In this document: positions 1 to 9,259 of the stretch, in pieces
Layout of the letters: each line of letters opens with the position of its first letter
How positions within the stretch are numbered: position 1 is the stretch's first letter
NCBI RefSeq assembly: GCF_001468395.1
Contig: NZ_LNSG01000011.1
Span: 53,933 to 117,932, forward strand
DNA: 64,000 nucleotides
Source: Sphingopyxis sp. H073
Lineage (GTDB): Bacteria > Pseudomonadota > Alphaproteobacteria > Sphingomonadales > Sphingomonadaceae
Direction of reading: 5' to 3'
Translations under genes and position numbers: made by a program
Notes under the pieces: model-generated
Seen by the model: the letters and a program-made list of their open reading frames with translations, nothing else
The model's database searches: none
Told to the model about the DNA's origin: nothing

Positions 1-1244
1 TAGCTCGGCACGCCCTGGATGCGGAAATGATAGCTGTCGGTCGCGCCCGCGCTCATCGACGGGATGATCGGCAGGCCCGGCGCGCGGGCATGGACCGCCT
101 TCGCCACCGCCGCCATCACGTCTGCGCGCAGCGGCGAGGCGTCGCTGGCGCTGGCGTCGGGATCGGGGTTCACCATCACGCCGGGGTCGCCGATCACCTT
201 CACCAGTTCGGCGCGCACCTCTTCGACCGGCACGCCCGGGAAGATGCGGCAATTGATGTTCGCGGTCGCGCGCTGGGGCAGCGCATTTTCGGCATGGCCG
301 CCCTTGACGAGCGTCGGCACGCAAGTCGTACCGATCTGGCCGACATATTCGGGGTCGGCGCGGATCGCGGCGATCGCCTTCGCATCCGACGGGTTTGCGG
401 CAAAAGCTTTCAGCGCCGCGCCGATGTCGCCGCCGACCTGATCGGCGACGATCGGCATACCGACCCTGGTCAGCTCGTTCTGCTGCGGCGTAAAGCGATA
501 GGCGCCGATCTTGGCGAGCGCCTCGGACAGCTCGGCGATCGCATTGACTGCGCCGGGACGCGAGCTGTGGCCGCCGGGATTGGTGACTTCGAGGGTGAAG
601 TCGGCATAGGTCTTCTCGCCCGCCTGCAGCCCGTAATATTTGGGCTTGCCGTCCTCGCCGATCAGCCCGCCGCCGCCGTCGCCGTTGAGCGCGAACTCGG
701 CGTTCTTGTATTTGGCGGCGAGCGCGCGCGTCGTCGTCATCGAGGTTTCCTCGTCGCCCGACAGGAGCAGGATGATCGAGCGCTTGGGCTTGAAGCCGTC
801 CTTCTTGAGCTGCGCCATCGTCGCGACCATCATCGAGACGTCGAACTTGTTATCCTCTGACCCGCGGCCGAAAATATAGCCATTCTCCTCGACCGGAACG
901 AAGGGATCGCGCGTCCAGTCCTTCGGATCGGCCTCGACGACGTCCATATGGCCGAGCAGGACGATCGGCTTTTGCTTCGTCGTGCCCTGCAGGGTCGCGG
1001 CGAAGGTTGCGGTCTCGCCCATAGGGGTGATTTCGATGTCGGCGTCGGTGTAGCCCGCCGCCTTGAGCACGCTCGCATAATAGGCCGCCAGCTCGGGAAC
1101 CTTGCCGCGGCCCATCACCGTCGGGATCGCGATGCTGTCCTTCAGGATCTTTTTCGCCGCGTCGGTGTCGGCGGGCTTGGCGTGGACGGGCGCGGCGGCG
1201 AGCAGGGCGGCGGCGAGGGCGATGGGGGCGGTAAGGTTTCGCAT
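1..1244 (-). CDS. M20-family metallopeptidase (exported), 3' end outside window
   Basis: About 414 residues are visible, from the ATG at 1244 to the window edge, and the reading frame is still open there. A hydrophobic signal peptide covers residues 1-22 (ends APVHA), so the enzyme is probably periplasmic. The M20/M28 zinc-site pattern is clear: GHMDVV near residues 98-103 (metal His and Asp), GRGSEDNK near 127-133 (bridging Asp) and GDEETS near 163-168 (general-base and metal Glu). A GGHSSRPG segment belongs to the dimerisation/lid domain. The family includes dipeptidases, carboxypeptidases and ArgE/DapE-type deacylases. The signal peptide and general M20 layout favour a peptidase over a biosynthetic deacylase, but the substrate cannot be read from the sequence. 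Confidence 0.9.
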   Translation of the reverse strand, partial: MRNLTAPIALAAALLAAAPVHAKPADTDAAKKILKDSIAIPTVMGRGKVPELAAYYASVLKAAGYTDADIEITPMGETATFAATLQGTTKQKPIVLLGHMDVVEADPKDWTRDPFVPVEENGYIFGRGSEDNKFDVSMMVATMAQLKKDGFKPKRSIILLLSGDEETSMTTTRALAAKYKNAEFALNGDGGGGLIGEDGKPKYYGLQAGEKTYADFTLEVTNPGGHSSRPGAVNAIAELSEALAKIGAYRFTPQQNELTRVGMPIVADQVGGDIGAALKAFAANPSDAKAIAAIRADPEYVGQIGTTCVPTLVKGGHAENALPQRATANINCRIFPGVPVEEVRAELVKVIGDPGVMVNPDPDASASDASPLRADVMAAVAKAVHARAPGLPIIPSMSAGATDSYHFRIQGVPS

Positions 1245-1331
1245 GGAAACCCAACCTAGCCGGCCGGCGCCGCGGCGCAAGAGATAGAAATGGATCACCA
1301 TCGCGTCGATGCCGATCCGCATCGCAGCAGC

Positions 1332-2654
1332 CTATTCGCTCGCTTCGGCTTTCGGCTTGCGGAATTCACTGACCAGCAATTTGTCGATCTTGCGCCCGTC
1401 CATATCGACGATCTCGAACTTCCAGCCGCGATCGGTGAAGCATTCGCCTTCCTTGGGCAGATGTTTCAGGATCGCAAGCGCATGGCCCGCCGCGGTTGCA
1501 TAGTCGCGGTCGTCGCCAAGCTCGATCCCAAGCCGCTCGGCCATCTGGTCGGCGGGCATCGATCCCGCGATCAGCAGGCTGCCATCCTCGCGCTCGACCA
1601 CGAAGGGCTCGCTGCCGATATCCTGGTCGGACGCGAATTCGCCCGCGATTGCGGAGAGCAGATCGGCGGGGGTCACCAGCCCGTCGAAATGGCCATATTC
1701 GTCGTGGACGAGCAGCATCGGCACCTCGGCCGCGCGCAACCCCTCGAGTGCGTCCATCGCGTCGAGCTGGTCGTGGATGACCTTTACCGGCCGCATCAGC
1801 TGCTCGAGGTCGATCACGTCGCCGCGAAACAGCGCCGCCACTATATCGCGCGCCTGCACGACGCCGACGATGTCGTCGACCGACCCGCGTGCGACCGGCA
1901 ATCGGCTGTGCGGGGTGTCGAGCAGCTTGTCGCGCACTCCGCGCGCGTCGAGCGACGTGTCGATCCAGTCGACGTCCTTGCGCGGGGTCATCACCTCGCG
2001 CACCGGCCGATCGGCGAGCCGCACGACGCCCGAGATGATCGCACGTTCGCTTTCCTCGATCAGGCCCGACTTCGACGCCTCGGCGACGATCAGGTGCAAC
2101 TCCTCGGCGGTCACCCGGTCCTCGGATTCGCGGCTGAGCCCGAGCAGGCGAAAGACGAGCGCCGAGCTGTTGTCGAGCAGCCAGACGAGCGGCGCCGCGA
2201 CGCGCGACAGCCAGACCATCGGTCCCGCCATCGCGATCGCGATGCGTTCGGGCGCGCGCAGCGCAAACTGCTTCGGGACCAGCTCGCCCGCAATCAACGA
2301 GAAATAGGTGGTGATGCCGATGACGACCGCGAACCCCGCAGCCTCGGCATGTTCGGCGTCGAGCCCGAACCAGGCGACGAGCCGGTCGGCGACCGGCTGC
2401 CCCAGACTCGCGCCCGAATAGGCGCCCGCCAGAATGCCGATCAAGGTGATGCCGACCTGCACGGTCGACAGGAAGCGGCCGGGGTCGGCGGCGAGTTGCC
2501 GCGCTATCTTCGCGCCGCGGCTCCCGCGCTTTTCTGCCGCCTGCAGCCGCGGGTCGCGCGACGAGACGATTGCGAGCTCGGACATGGCGAACAGGCCGTT
2601 GAGGAGGATCAGCACCGCGATGATCGCGACGTCGGACCAGGGGAAAGGAGTCAT
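1332..2654 (-). CDS. CNNM/CorC-type transporter with CBS pair
   Basis: 440 residues from the ATG at 2654 (MTPFPWSDVA). A longer GTG start at 2711 would add a non-conserved charged tail and is less likely. Residues 1-190 hold the DUF21/CNNM membrane domain with about four hydrophobic helices, starting with IIAVLILLNGLFAMSELAIV, whose NGLFAMSE motif is diagnostic. Two CBS domains follow (about 205-330; EVMTPRKDVDWID, MRPVKVI), then the CorC/HlyC C-terminal domain (about 350-430; GSMPADQMAERLG). Family members are inner-membrane Mg2+/Co2+ extruders or regulators; the old name hemolysin is misleading. It is divergent from the OmpA lipoprotein gene. Confidence 0.93.
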   Translation of the reverse strand: MTPFPWSDVAIIAVLILLNGLFAMSELAIVSSRDPRLQAAEKRGSRGAKIARQLAADPGRFLSTVQVGITLIGILAGAYSGASLGQPVADRLVAWFGLDAEHAEAAGFAVVIGITTYFSLIAGELVPKQFALRAPERIAIAMAGPMVWLSRVAAPLVWLLDNSSALVFRLLGLSRESEDRVTAEELHLIVAEASKSGLIEESERAIISGVVRLADRPVREVMTPRKDVDWIDTSLDARGVRDKLLDTPHSRLPVARGSVDDIVGVVQARDIVAALFRGDVIDLEQLMRPVKVIHDQLDAMDALEGLRAAEVPMLLVHDEYGHFDGLVTPADLLSAIAGEFASDQDIGSEPFVVEREDGSLLIAGSMPADQMAERLGIELGDDRDYATAAGHALAILKHLPKEGECFTDRGWKFEIVDMDGRKIDKLLVSEFRKPKAEASE

Positions 2655-2745
2655 CGGGCGTGCGTGCGGCGCATCGGCGCCCGGCCCCTGTCGGCGTTGG
2701 TCATCGCGCACCTATAGGCGAAACAGGACGCGCAGCACAATGGCG

Positions 2746-2781
2746 CTCGCTGAACGGCCCGGTCAGGGGGCGTTCAGCGAG
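2746..2781. promoter_or_regulatory. Inverted repeat in the divergent spacer
   Basis: CTCGCTGAACG (2746-2756) and CGTTCAGCGAG (2771-2781) are perfect 11-bp arms around 14 bases. The repeat lies in the 222-base space between the divergent CNNM and OmpA genes and is followed by a short T run (GATTTTGG). It could be an operator, a cruciform or an attenuator-like hairpin in the ompA leader. No function is known to me. Confidence 0.45.
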
Positions 2782-2876
2782 ATTTTGGAACCAGTTGCCC
2801 CGGCCATATGTTATCGACACCGACGGCGGCGATCGCAGGGCCGACAGGCAGCCGCCGCAGACAAGGGAGCGACAAG

Positions 2877-3566
2877 ATGAACAGCAAGACGATCAAGCTC
2901 ACCGCCCTCGCCAGCATCGGCGCGCTCGCGCTGACCGGCTGTGTGACCGACCCCGAAACCGGCAAGCAGACGATCTCGAAGGCCGCGATCGGCGGCATCG
3001 GCGGCGCGCTCGGCGGCTATCTGCTCGGCGATCTCGTCGGCGGCCGCAACGATCGCACCGAGAAGATCCTCGGCGCGGGCATCGGCGCCGTCGCGGGCGC
3101 GGGGGTCGGCTATTATATGGACCAGCAGGAAAAGAAGCTGCGCGAACGGACCGCGGGCACCGGCATCGACGTCGAGCGCCAGGGCGACCAGCTCGTCCTC
3201 AACATGCCCGGCGACGTCACCTTCGACTATAACAGCGCGGTGGTGAAGCCGAACTTCCGCAGCGCGCTCGACAGCGTCGCCTCGACCCTCGGCGAGTATC
3301 CGAGCACCTTCATCGACGTCTACGGCCACACCGATTCGACCGGCAGCGACACCTATAACCAGGGCCTGTCCGAGCGCCGCGCCGCGTCGGTCGCCGACTA
3401 TCTCGCCGGCCGCGGGGTCAATCGCGCGCGCATGGCGACGCTCGGCTATGGCGAATCGCAACTGAAGTGTGCACCCGAGCGCAGCGAGGCGGATTATCAG
3501 TGCAACCGCCGCGTCGAAATCCGCATCGCGCCGGTGACGCAGAACGACGTCAACGCCGCGCAGTAA
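2877..3566 (+). CDS. OmpA-family lipoprotein with glycine zipper
   Basis: 229 residues. The ATG at 2877 follows AAGGGAGC and starts a lipoprotein signal with lipobox LTGC (Cys22); upstream in-frame starts have no such signal. Residues 38-80 are a glycine zipper (AIGGIGGALGGYLLGDLVGG), typical of outer-membrane proteins that oligomerise. Residues 115-225 are an OmpA/MotB peptidoglycan-binding domain: VTFDYNSAVVKP, the signature YGHTDSTGSDTYNQGLSERR and the C-terminal CNRRVEIRI. It is probably anchored in the outer membrane by lipid and holds the peptidoglycan layer, similar to Pal and YiaD. Confidence 0.93.
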   Translation: MNSKTIKLTALASIGALALTGCVTDPETGKQTISKAAIGGIGGALGGYLLGDLVGGRNDRTEKILGAGIGAVAGAGVGYYMDQQEKKLRERTAGTGIDVERQGDQLVLNMPGDVTFDYNSAVVKPNFRSALDSVASTLGEYPSTFIDVYGHTDSTGSDTYNQGLSERRAASVADYLAGRGVNRARMATLGYGESQLKCAPERSEADYQCNRRVEIRIAPVTQNDVNAAQ

Positions 3567-3592
3567 CAAGCTTCCATTCCCGTGGAAGGATC

Positions 3593-3624
3593 GGGGCGTC
3601 GCCGCAGGGCGGCGCCCCGTTCTT
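3593..3624. terminator. Hairpin between convergent ompA-like and marC genes
   Basis: GGGGCGTCGCC and GGCGGCGCCCC form an 11-bp stem (one G-U pair) with a 4-base loop, followed by GTTCTT. It lies between two convergent stop codons and could end transcription from the plus strand; the T tract is short. Confidence 0.6.
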
Positions 3625-4252
3625 ATCCTAGGCTGGGGAAGCTGGCCTTCAGGCCGTCGATCACGAACTGCGCCGCGAGCGCCGCAAGCAGCACGCCGAG
3701 CAGGCGGGTGATCACCGCCTCGCCCTTGTTGCCGATCAGCCGCATCAGCGGCCCCGCTGCGAGGAGCGCTCCCAGCGTGAGAAGCAACACCAGCAGCAGC
3801 GCCGCAAAAATCACCACTGCCCGGTCAAGCCCGTTGTTCTGAGCGACGAGCAGCATCACCGAGGCGATCGACCCCGGTCCCGCGAGCATCGGCATCGCCA
3901 TCGGAAAGACCGAGACATCCTCGACCTCGGGCGTCGCCTTCACTTTCTCGGCGCGTTGTTCGCGGCGTTCGGTGCGCTTTTCGAACACCATATCGATCGC
4001 GATGATGAACAGCATGATCCCGCCCGCGATGCGGAAACTGTCGAGGTCGATGTGGAGGAAACTGAGCAGCGCCTCGCCGAACATCGCGAAAAAGACGAGG
4101 ATGAACCCCGCGATGACCGTCGCGCGAATCGCCATCGAGCGACGCTGCTGCGCGCTCGCGCCGGTCGTCAGGCTGGCGTAGATCGGGGCGCAGCCCGGCG
4201 GATCGATGACGACGAACAAGGTCACGAACGCCGAGATGAAAAGGTCCATCAT
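3623..4252 (-). CDS. MarC-family integral membrane protein
   Basis: 209 residues with six hydrophobic segments, the normal size for the UPF0056/MarC family. The first helix carries the family pattern (FISAFVTLFVVIDPPGCAPIY) and the central part has a charged loop (EKRTERREQRAEKVKA). The substrate is unknown for the whole family; the old link to multiple antibiotic resistance was withdrawn. Its start overlaps the stop of the lipoprotein gene upstream by ATGA, so the two are translated together. Confidence 0.92.
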   Translation of the reverse strand: MMDLFISAFVTLFVVIDPPGCAPIYASLTTGASAQQRRSMAIRATVIAGFILVFFAMFGEALLSFLHIDLDSFRIAGGIMLFIIAIDMVFEKRTERREQRAEKVKATPEVEDVSVFPMAMPMLAGPGSIASVMLLVAQNNGLDRAVVIFAALLLVLLLTLGALLAAGPLMRLIGNKGEAVITRLLGVLLAALAAQFVIDGLKASFPSLG

Positions 4253-4914
4253 TTCGGCGGCGCGGCCACTTTATCGTCGATCACCGTCGCCATCGTCTTG
4301 CCGTCCCAGAGGCGGATGACGAGGCGGCGCGACTGGTCGGGGTGAACGGTCGAGGTCCAGCTGAGCGTCTGGTCAGGCGACAGGCCGACCGCCATGTCGT
4401 CGCCCTCGTCGCCGGCCTCGATCGGCACCGCGGGACGCGAGCCGCATTTCGCCTGTTTCGTTTCGATGAAATCGGGCGCGGCACGCGGCGCCGTCAGCGC
4501 GTCGCCATGATCGAGCACCCAGTTGATCTTGCCGCTGATCGGGTCGCGCAGCCAGACGGTGGTGAAATAGCCGTTGCCGCCCCCCTTTTGCCAGGCGCCG
4601 GTGGTTGCGCCGGCGTTTCCGTCGCAGCTCACATAGACGGCGTGCGGCTGCCACTTCACCGCTTCGGCGGGGTTCGCCTGCGCCTTCAGCCAGTCGCGCG
4701 CTTTCACCCGTTGCGGCACGAACATCACCGCATCGGGCGCCGAGGTCTCGCGGAACGCCGTCCACTGGCCTTTCTCCTGCGCCAGCCGCGCGAAGGCGAT
4801 TTCGGCGGCGACATAAGCACTCGGGTTCGCGGCGAGCGGCCGCTTGCGCGGATCGGGCCCCTGCGCGCAGCCGGCAACCAGCGAAAGCGTGACGGCAGCA
4901 AGCACAAGGCGCAT
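4249..4914 (-). CDS. Putative lipoprotein, possibly NTF2-like
   Basis: 221 residues. Lipobox VAGC with Cys16 after a short signal ([16 protein letters not shown]). The part around residues 30-130 (AAEIAFARLAQEKGQWTAFR, then PDAVMFVPQ, ending in TTVWLRD...WVLDHGD) has the helix-then-strands pattern of NTF2-like/DUF4440 domains; this is inferred from pattern only. The C-terminal 70 residues carry a CGSRP segment and a second beta-rich part. It is the fifth gene of the minus-strand run from the QueT-like gene to marC, overlapping folD by TGATG and marC by ATGA. No enzyme residues are recognisable. Confidence 0.8.
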   Translation of the reverse strand: MRLVLAAVTLSLVAGCAQGPDPRKRPLAANPSAYVAAEIAFARLAQEKGQWTAFRETSAPDAVMFVPQRVKARDWLKAQANPAEAVKWQPHAVYVSCDGNAGATTGAWQKGGGNGYFTTVWLRDPISGKINWVLDHGDALTAPRAAPDFIETKQAKCGSRPAVPIEAGDEGDDMAVGLSPDQTLSWTSTVHPDQSRRLVIRLWDGKTMATVIDDKVAAPPK

Positions 4915-5828
4915 CAGAAACCCTCCGGGTCGGCGAGCCCGGCGCGGCGATGCGCCGCGACAAGCGTGTTGCGAAGCAGGCAGGCAATCGTCATCGGCCC
5001 GACGCCGCCGGGGACCGGGGTGATCGCCGAGGCGACCGCAGCCACATCGGCATAATCGACGTCGCCCACGAGCCGCCCCTTCGGCGCGCCGTCGGCGGGC
5101 GGCAGGCGGTTGATCCCGACGTCGATGACGACCGCGCCGGGCTTGATCCAGTCACCCTTGACCATCTCCGCCCTGCCCACCGCCGCGACGACGATATCGG
5201 CGCGGCGGACAAGGTCGGGCAGGTCGCGAGTGCGGCTGTGCGCCATGGTGACGGTCGCGTTGGCGCCGAGCAGCAGCGCCGCCATCGGCTTGCCGACGAG
5301 GATCGAGCGACCGATCACGACCGCGTCCTTGCCCGACAGGTCGCCAAGTCGGTCCTGTAGCAGCAACAGGCAGCCATAGGGCGTGCAGGGTACCATGCCG
5401 GGGATACCGAGCGCGAGCCGCCCGGCGCTGACCGGCGTCAGCCCGTCGACATCCTTGTCGGGGTCGATCGTCGCCACCGCGCGCTGTTCGTCGAGATGGC
5501 CCGGCAGCGGGAGCTGGAGGAGAATGCCGTCGACGGCTTCTTCGGTATTCAGCGCCGCAAGCAGCGCCTCGACCTCGTCCTGCGTTGCCGTTGCCGGCAG
5601 GCGGTGCTCGAAGCTTTCCATGCCGGCGGCGAGGGTCGCCTTGCCCTTGGACCCGACATAGACCGCGCTCGCCGGATCGTCGCCGACTAGGACGACCGCG
5701 AGCCCTGGCACGCGGCCGGTCGCGGCCTTGAACGCGGGTACGGCCGCCGCAATGCGGTCGCGCAGCCCGGCCGCGAAGGCCTTGCCGTCGATTGCATCGG
5801 CAAGATTGTCGGCACGCATGGCGGTCAC
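4914..5828 (-). CDS. folD: Bifunctional methylene-THF dehydrogenase/cyclohydrolase
   Basis: 304 residues from a GTG at 5828, which overlaps the yggT stop as GTGA; an ATG three codons in (5819) would give 301. The enzyme interconverts 5,10-methylene-THF, 5,10-methenyl-THF and 10-formyl-THF with NADP+ in the cytoplasm. The catalytic region [14 protein letters not shown] (family YxxxK lysine) is near residue 57. The Rossmann region [18 protein letters not shown] is near 170, and the FolD signature [16 protein letters not shown] is near 272. Length and motifs fit the family throughout. Confidence 0.97.
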   Translation of the reverse strand: MTAMRADNLADAIDGKAFAAGLRDRIAAAVPAFKAATGRVPGLAVVLVGDDPASAVYVGSKGKATLAAGMESFEHRLPATATQDEVEALLAALNTEEAVDGILLQLPLPGHLDEQRAVATIDPDKDVDGLTPVSAGRLALGIPGMVPCTPYGCLLLLQDRLGDLSGKDAVVIGRSILVGKPMAALLLGANATVTMAHSRTRDLPDLVRRADIVVAAVGRAEMVKGDWIKPGAVVIDVGINRLPPADGAPKGRLVGDVDYADVAAVASAITPVPGGVGPMTIACLLRNTLVAAHRRAGLADPEGF

Positions 5829-6124
5829 GCGATCCCCGCACTCATGCCGAGGCGATAGAGATATGGCATCACCGCCTGCTGCATGATGATGAGCAGAATC
5901 AGGACCAGCATCGGCGTCAGATCGAGCCCGCCGAAATCGGGCATGATCCGGCGGAACGGCCGGTAAAGCGGCTCGGTGATCCGGTCGAGTACATGCCAGA
6001 GTTGGCCGACGAAATCATTGTGCGTATTGATGACGTTGAAGGCGATGAGCCACGACATCACCGCCTGTACGATGATGATCCACCACAGGATGTTGAGCAG
6101 GATCATCACGATATCGAGAAGCAT
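5825..6124 (-). CDS. YggT-family membrane protein
   Basis: 99 residues from the ATG at 6124; an upstream extension would add a charged non-conserved stretch and run towards argB. Two YGGT units are visible, each a long hydrophobic helix followed by a polar amphipathic segment. The family motif [20 protein letters not shown] lies between them. YggT/CcmB proteins sit in the inner membrane and have been tied to osmotic tolerance and cell-division or cytochrome assembly, depending on the organism. It lies 46 bases after argB and overlaps folD by four. Confidence 0.9.
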   Translation of the reverse strand: MLLDIVMILLNILWWIIIVQAVMSWLIAFNVINTHNDFVGQLWHVLDRITEPLYRPFRRIMPDFGGLDLTPMLVLILLIIMQQAVMPYLYRLGMSAGIA

Positions 6125-6170
6125 GAAGTACAAGGAAATATCTCCGGCCGAAAAGGTCGAGGCGTTGACT

Positions 6171-7079
6171 TTAGCGATGAATGAGCGTGCCCGCACCCCG
6201 TGCGGTGAAAATTTCGAGCAGCATCGCGTGCGGGATGCGCCCGTCGAGGATGACCGCCGCCTCGACTCCGGCATCGACCGCGGCGACGCAGGTTTCGACC
6301 TTCGGGATCATCCCGCCGGTGATCGTCTCATCGGCCTTCAGCGCATCGATCGCTTCGCGATCGAGATCGGTCAGCAGCGAACCCGATTTGTCGAGCACGC
6401 CGGCAACGTCGGTGAGCAGGAAGAAGCGCTTGGCGCCGAGCGCCCCGGCGATCGCCCCCGCCATCGTGTCGGCGTTGATATTATAGGTCGCTCCGTCGGC
6501 GCCAAGCGCCACCGGCGCCACCACGGGAATGAAATTGTCGCTCGCGAGATTGGTCAGGATCGTCGGGTCGACCGCGACCGGTTCGCCGACGAAGCCCAGG
6601 TCGACGTGGCGCTCGATCCCCGAATTCGGGTCGGGCTCGGTGCGGCTGATCTTTTCGGCGAGCACCAGATTGGCATCCTTGCCCGAAATGCCGACCGCGC
6701 GGCCGCCGAGCCCGGCGATCCAGCCGACGATTTCCTTGTTGATCTTGCCCGCCAGCACCATCTCGGCGACCTCGGCGGTCGCGGCGTCGGTGACGCGCAG
6801 CCCGCCGACGAAGGTCGATTCGATCCCGAGCTGTTTCAGCATCCGGCCGATCTGCGGCCCGCCGCCGTGCACGACGACGGGGTTGATGCCGACCGCTTTC
6901 AGGAGGACGACATCCTCGGCGAAGTCGCGCTGCGCCTCGGGATCGCCCATCGCGTGGCCGCCATATTTGATCACAAAGGTCTGGCCGGCATAGCGCTGAA
7001 GATAGGGCAGCGCCTCGACGAGCGTCTCGGCCTTTGCGAGCAGGTCGGGCATTTTCGAAGGGTCGGTCACGGGCGTCAT
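6171..7079 (-). CDS. argB: Acetylglutamate kinase
   Basis: 302 residues. It phosphorylates N-acetyl-L-glutamate, the second step of arginine synthesis in the cytoplasm. Visible family motifs: KYGGHAM near residue 40 (ATP phosphate-binding lysine and glycines), [17 protein letters not shown] near 72 (acetylglutamate binding), and [19 protein letters not shown] near 190-210 (nucleotide site). [12 protein letters not shown] lies close to the C terminus, as in the family. The longer N terminus ([28 protein letters not shown]) is the helix found in arginine-regulated hexameric kinases, so feedback inhibition by arginine is likely. It overlaps the QueT-like gene by four bases. Confidence 0.97.
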   Translation of the reverse strand: MTPVTDPSKMPDLLAKAETLVEALPYLQRYAGQTFVIKYGGHAMGDPEAQRDFAEDVVLLKAVGINPVVVHGGGPQIGRMLKQLGIESTFVGGLRVTDAATAEVAEMVLAGKINKEIVGWIAGLGGRAVGISGKDANLVLAEKISRTEPDPNSGIERHVDLGFVGEPVAVDPTILTNLASDNFIPVVAPVALGADGATYNINADTMAGAIAGALGAKRFFLLTDVAGVLDKSGSLLTDLDREAIDALKADETITGGMIPKVETCVAAVDAGVEAAVILDGRIPHAMLLEIFTARGAGTLIHR

Positions 7080-7723
7080 CCAGCGTTGTTCGCGTCGAGT
7101 TTGCGGCCGATGGCGACCACCGCCATCACGAGCAGCGGGACCATGACCGCCGACAGCACGACCTTTGCCAGCATCTGGCCAAGCATCAGGTTCAGGATCG
7201 GGCGCTCACCGTAAAAGCTGATGGTAATGAAGATCAGCGTGTCGACAATCTGGCTCAGAGCCGCCGCGACAAAACCGCGGACCGGAAGCAGGCGACCGTT
7301 ATTGGCCGTCATGCGCGAGAAGAGCCAGACGTTGAGACTGACCGATACGCCATAGGCGAAGATGCCAGCCACCATCATGCGCCAGCTCTGTCCGATAATG
7401 ATCGGGAAGGCAGCCTTCGCGGGCTCGAACATCTCTTCGTCCGTCGGGAGTTGCAGGACGAAAACAGCCAGGATGATCGCGACGATCAGCGGAATAAAAC
7501 CGAACCTTACCAGCCGGTCGGCGATGTCGCGCCCGTGCAGTTCGGCGATGCCACTCGAAATCGCGATCAGGGTCAGAAAAGGAAAAATTCCCGCCTCGAC
7601 CGCGAGCGGGCCGAGCGCGACCTGCTTCGCGCCCAGAAAGCCGCCGAGCGGGACCATGCCGCCATAAAGGATTGCGAACAGCAGCAAAGAGGGCGCGATC
7701 AGGCGCGAGGAGCTATTTTCCAT
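7076..7723 (-). CDS. Queuosine-precursor transporter, YhhQ/VUT type
   Basis: 215 residues with about six membrane helices. The pattern matches the YhhQ (VUT, DUF165) family: an N-terminal helix with [21 protein letters not shown], a central [16 protein letters not shown] segment, and [24 protein letters not shown], whose SQxxDTxxF motif is characteristic. Family members import preQ0 or preQ1 for the modified tRNA base queuosine. It is the first gene of the minus-strand run with argB, yggT and folD. I see no preQ1 riboswitch in front of it. Confidence 0.88.
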   Translation of the reverse strand: MENSSSRLIAPSLLLFAILYGGMVPLGGFLGAKQVALGPLAVEAGIFPFLTLIAISSGIAELHGRDIADRLVRFGFIPLIVAIILAVFVLQLPTDEEMFEPAKAAFPIIIGQSWRMMVAGIFAYGVSVSLNVWLFSRMTANNGRLLPVRGFVAAALSQIVDTLIFITISFYGERPILNLMLGQMLAKVVLSAVMVPLLVMAVVAIGRKLDANNAG

Positions 7724-7771
7724 CGAGGCCGCTTAATCGCTTTTGCAAGCGCTGGAAAGATGCTGCATCGG

Positions 7772-7788
7772 CACGGGCTTGCCCCGTG
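7772..7788. other. Small hairpin in divergent spacer
   Basis: CACGGG and CCCGTG flank five bases between the divergent QueT-like and CNT transporter genes; a further ACACGGGT follows at once. It may be an operator or leader hairpin. It does not match a riboswitch class I can recognise. Confidence 0.3.
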
Positions 7789-7840
7789 AGGAAACCCCGT
7801 TAGACACGGGTAACAATCTTGCGGGGGACGCACAGGAATT

Positions 7841-9166
7841 ATGGAACGGCTCATCGGGTTGCTCGGCATCGTCGCATTGCTTGCGATTGCCGTGCTCTTT
7901 TCATCGAACCGGCGCTGGATCCGCCCGCGCGTCGTCATTCCCGCCTTCCTGCTGCAGGCCGGTTTCGCGCTGTTGGTGCTCGGCACCCCGTGGGGCCGAT
8001 CGATCATCGGCGGCATGTCGGCCGGCGTGTCGAACCTGCTTGGCTATGCAAAGGCAGGCACCGACTTCATCTTCGGCCCGCTCGCAAGCCCCGAAATGGG
8101 CGGGCACAGCTTCGCGATCGCCGCGCTCCCCGTCATCATCTTCTTCGCCTCGATGATCTCGATCCTCTATTATCTCGGCATCATGCAACTGGTGATCAAA
8201 TGGGTCGGCGGCGCGATCCAGAAGATCACCGGTATCACCAAGGTCGAAAGCCTGGGCGCGGCGGCGAATATTTTCGTCGGGCAGAGCGAAAGTCCGCTCG
8301 TCATCCGCCCCTATCTCGCCGCGCTGACGCCGTCGCAGCTCTTCACCGTGATGACGGTCGGCATGGCGGGCGTCGCGGGGACGATCCTCGGCGCTTATGC
8401 CAGCATGATCGGGGAGCAATTGCTGCCCTATCTGCTCGCCGCGAGCTTCATGTCGGCGCCGGGGGGGATCCTGATGGCGAAGATCATGATGCCCGACGAC
8501 CCAAAGGATCTCGGCATCGAACCGGTGATCATGCCCGAGGCGAGCCATGACGAGGAAAAGCCCGCGAACATCATCATGGCGGCGGCCCAAGGCGCGCAGA
8601 CCGGCGTGAAGCTCGCGGTCGCGGTCGGCGCGATGGTGCTCGCCTTCGTCGCGCTCGTCGCGCTCGCCAACGGCCTGCTCGCCGGGATCGGCAGTTGGCT
8701 CGGCTACCCCGATCTGTCGTTCCAGGCGGTGATCGGAACGATCTTCCGCCCCGTGATGTGGTTGATGGGCGTACCGTGGGACGAAAGCGCCGCTGTCGGC
8801 GGACTGTTCGGCACCAAGATCGTCCTCAACGAATTCGTCGCTTTCATCGACCTTGGCAAGGTGCAGGGCGCCATGTCGCCCGCGTCGATCGCGATCGCGA
8901 CCTTTGCGCTATGCGGCTTCGCCAATTTCAGCTCGATTGCGATCCAGATGGCGGTGACCGGCGGCCTCGCACCCAACCAGCGCCCGATGATCGCGAAACT
9001 CGGTCTGAAAGCCCTGCTCGCGGGCAGCCTGTCGAACCTGATGTCGGCGGCGCTTGCCGGGCTGATGCTCGGCATCGCGCCGCCGGCCGCACCCCCTCCC
9101 GCCAAGACCGTCGCGGCGCCCGCCGCGCCCGCCCCAACGACAGCACCGGCGCCCGTCCATCCCTGA
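7841..9166 (+). CDS. CNT-family nucleoside transporter (NupC-like)
   Basis: 441 residues, start at the ATG behind CAGGAA. It has ten or so membrane helices and the concentrative nucleoside transporter signatures: GQSESPLVIRPYLAALTPSQ near residue 147 and TKIVLNEFVAFIDLG near 325. ALCGFANFSSIAIQMAVTGG near 350 completes the core. These proteins import nucleosides with H+ or Na+ across the inner membrane. The last 30 residues are a proline/alanine-rich tail (APPAAPPPAKTVAAPAAPAP), which is not part of the conserved fold. It stands alone on the plus strand. Confidence 0.95.
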   Translation: MERLIGLLGIVALLAIAVLFSSNRRWIRPRVVIPAFLLQAGFALLVLGTPWGRSIIGGMSAGVSNLLGYAKAGTDFIFGPLASPEMGGHSFAIAALPVIIFFASMISILYYLGIMQLVIKWVGGAIQKITGITKVESLGAAANIFVGQSESPLVIRPYLAALTPSQLFTVMTVGMAGVAGTILGAYASMIGEQLLPYLLAASFMSAPGGILMAKIMMPDDPKDLGIEPVIMPEASHDEEKPANIIMAAAQGAQTGVKLAVAVGAMVLAFVALVALANGLLAGIGSWLGYPDLSFQAVIGTIFRPVMWLMGVPWDESAAVGGLFGTKIVLNEFVAFIDLGKVQGAMSPASIAIATFALCGFANFSSIAIQMAVTGGLAPNQRPMIAKLGLKALLAGSLSNLMSAALAGLMLGIAPPAAPPPAKTVAAPAAPAPTTAPAPVHP

Positions 9167-9259
9167 CGACAGGGAGAATTTGCAAGCCGCTCGAGCTTGG
9201 CTTAAGCTTTCAGAATATAACGAATCCCGGGTCGCATTTCGCTGAAATGGGAGGCTGTC

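Noticed and set aside
7076..7840. A preQ1 riboswitch before the queuosine-precursor transporter
   Set aside because: Neither the preQ1-I pattern with its A-rich tail nor the longer preQ1-II/III layouts can be found; only a small CACGGG hairpin is visible.
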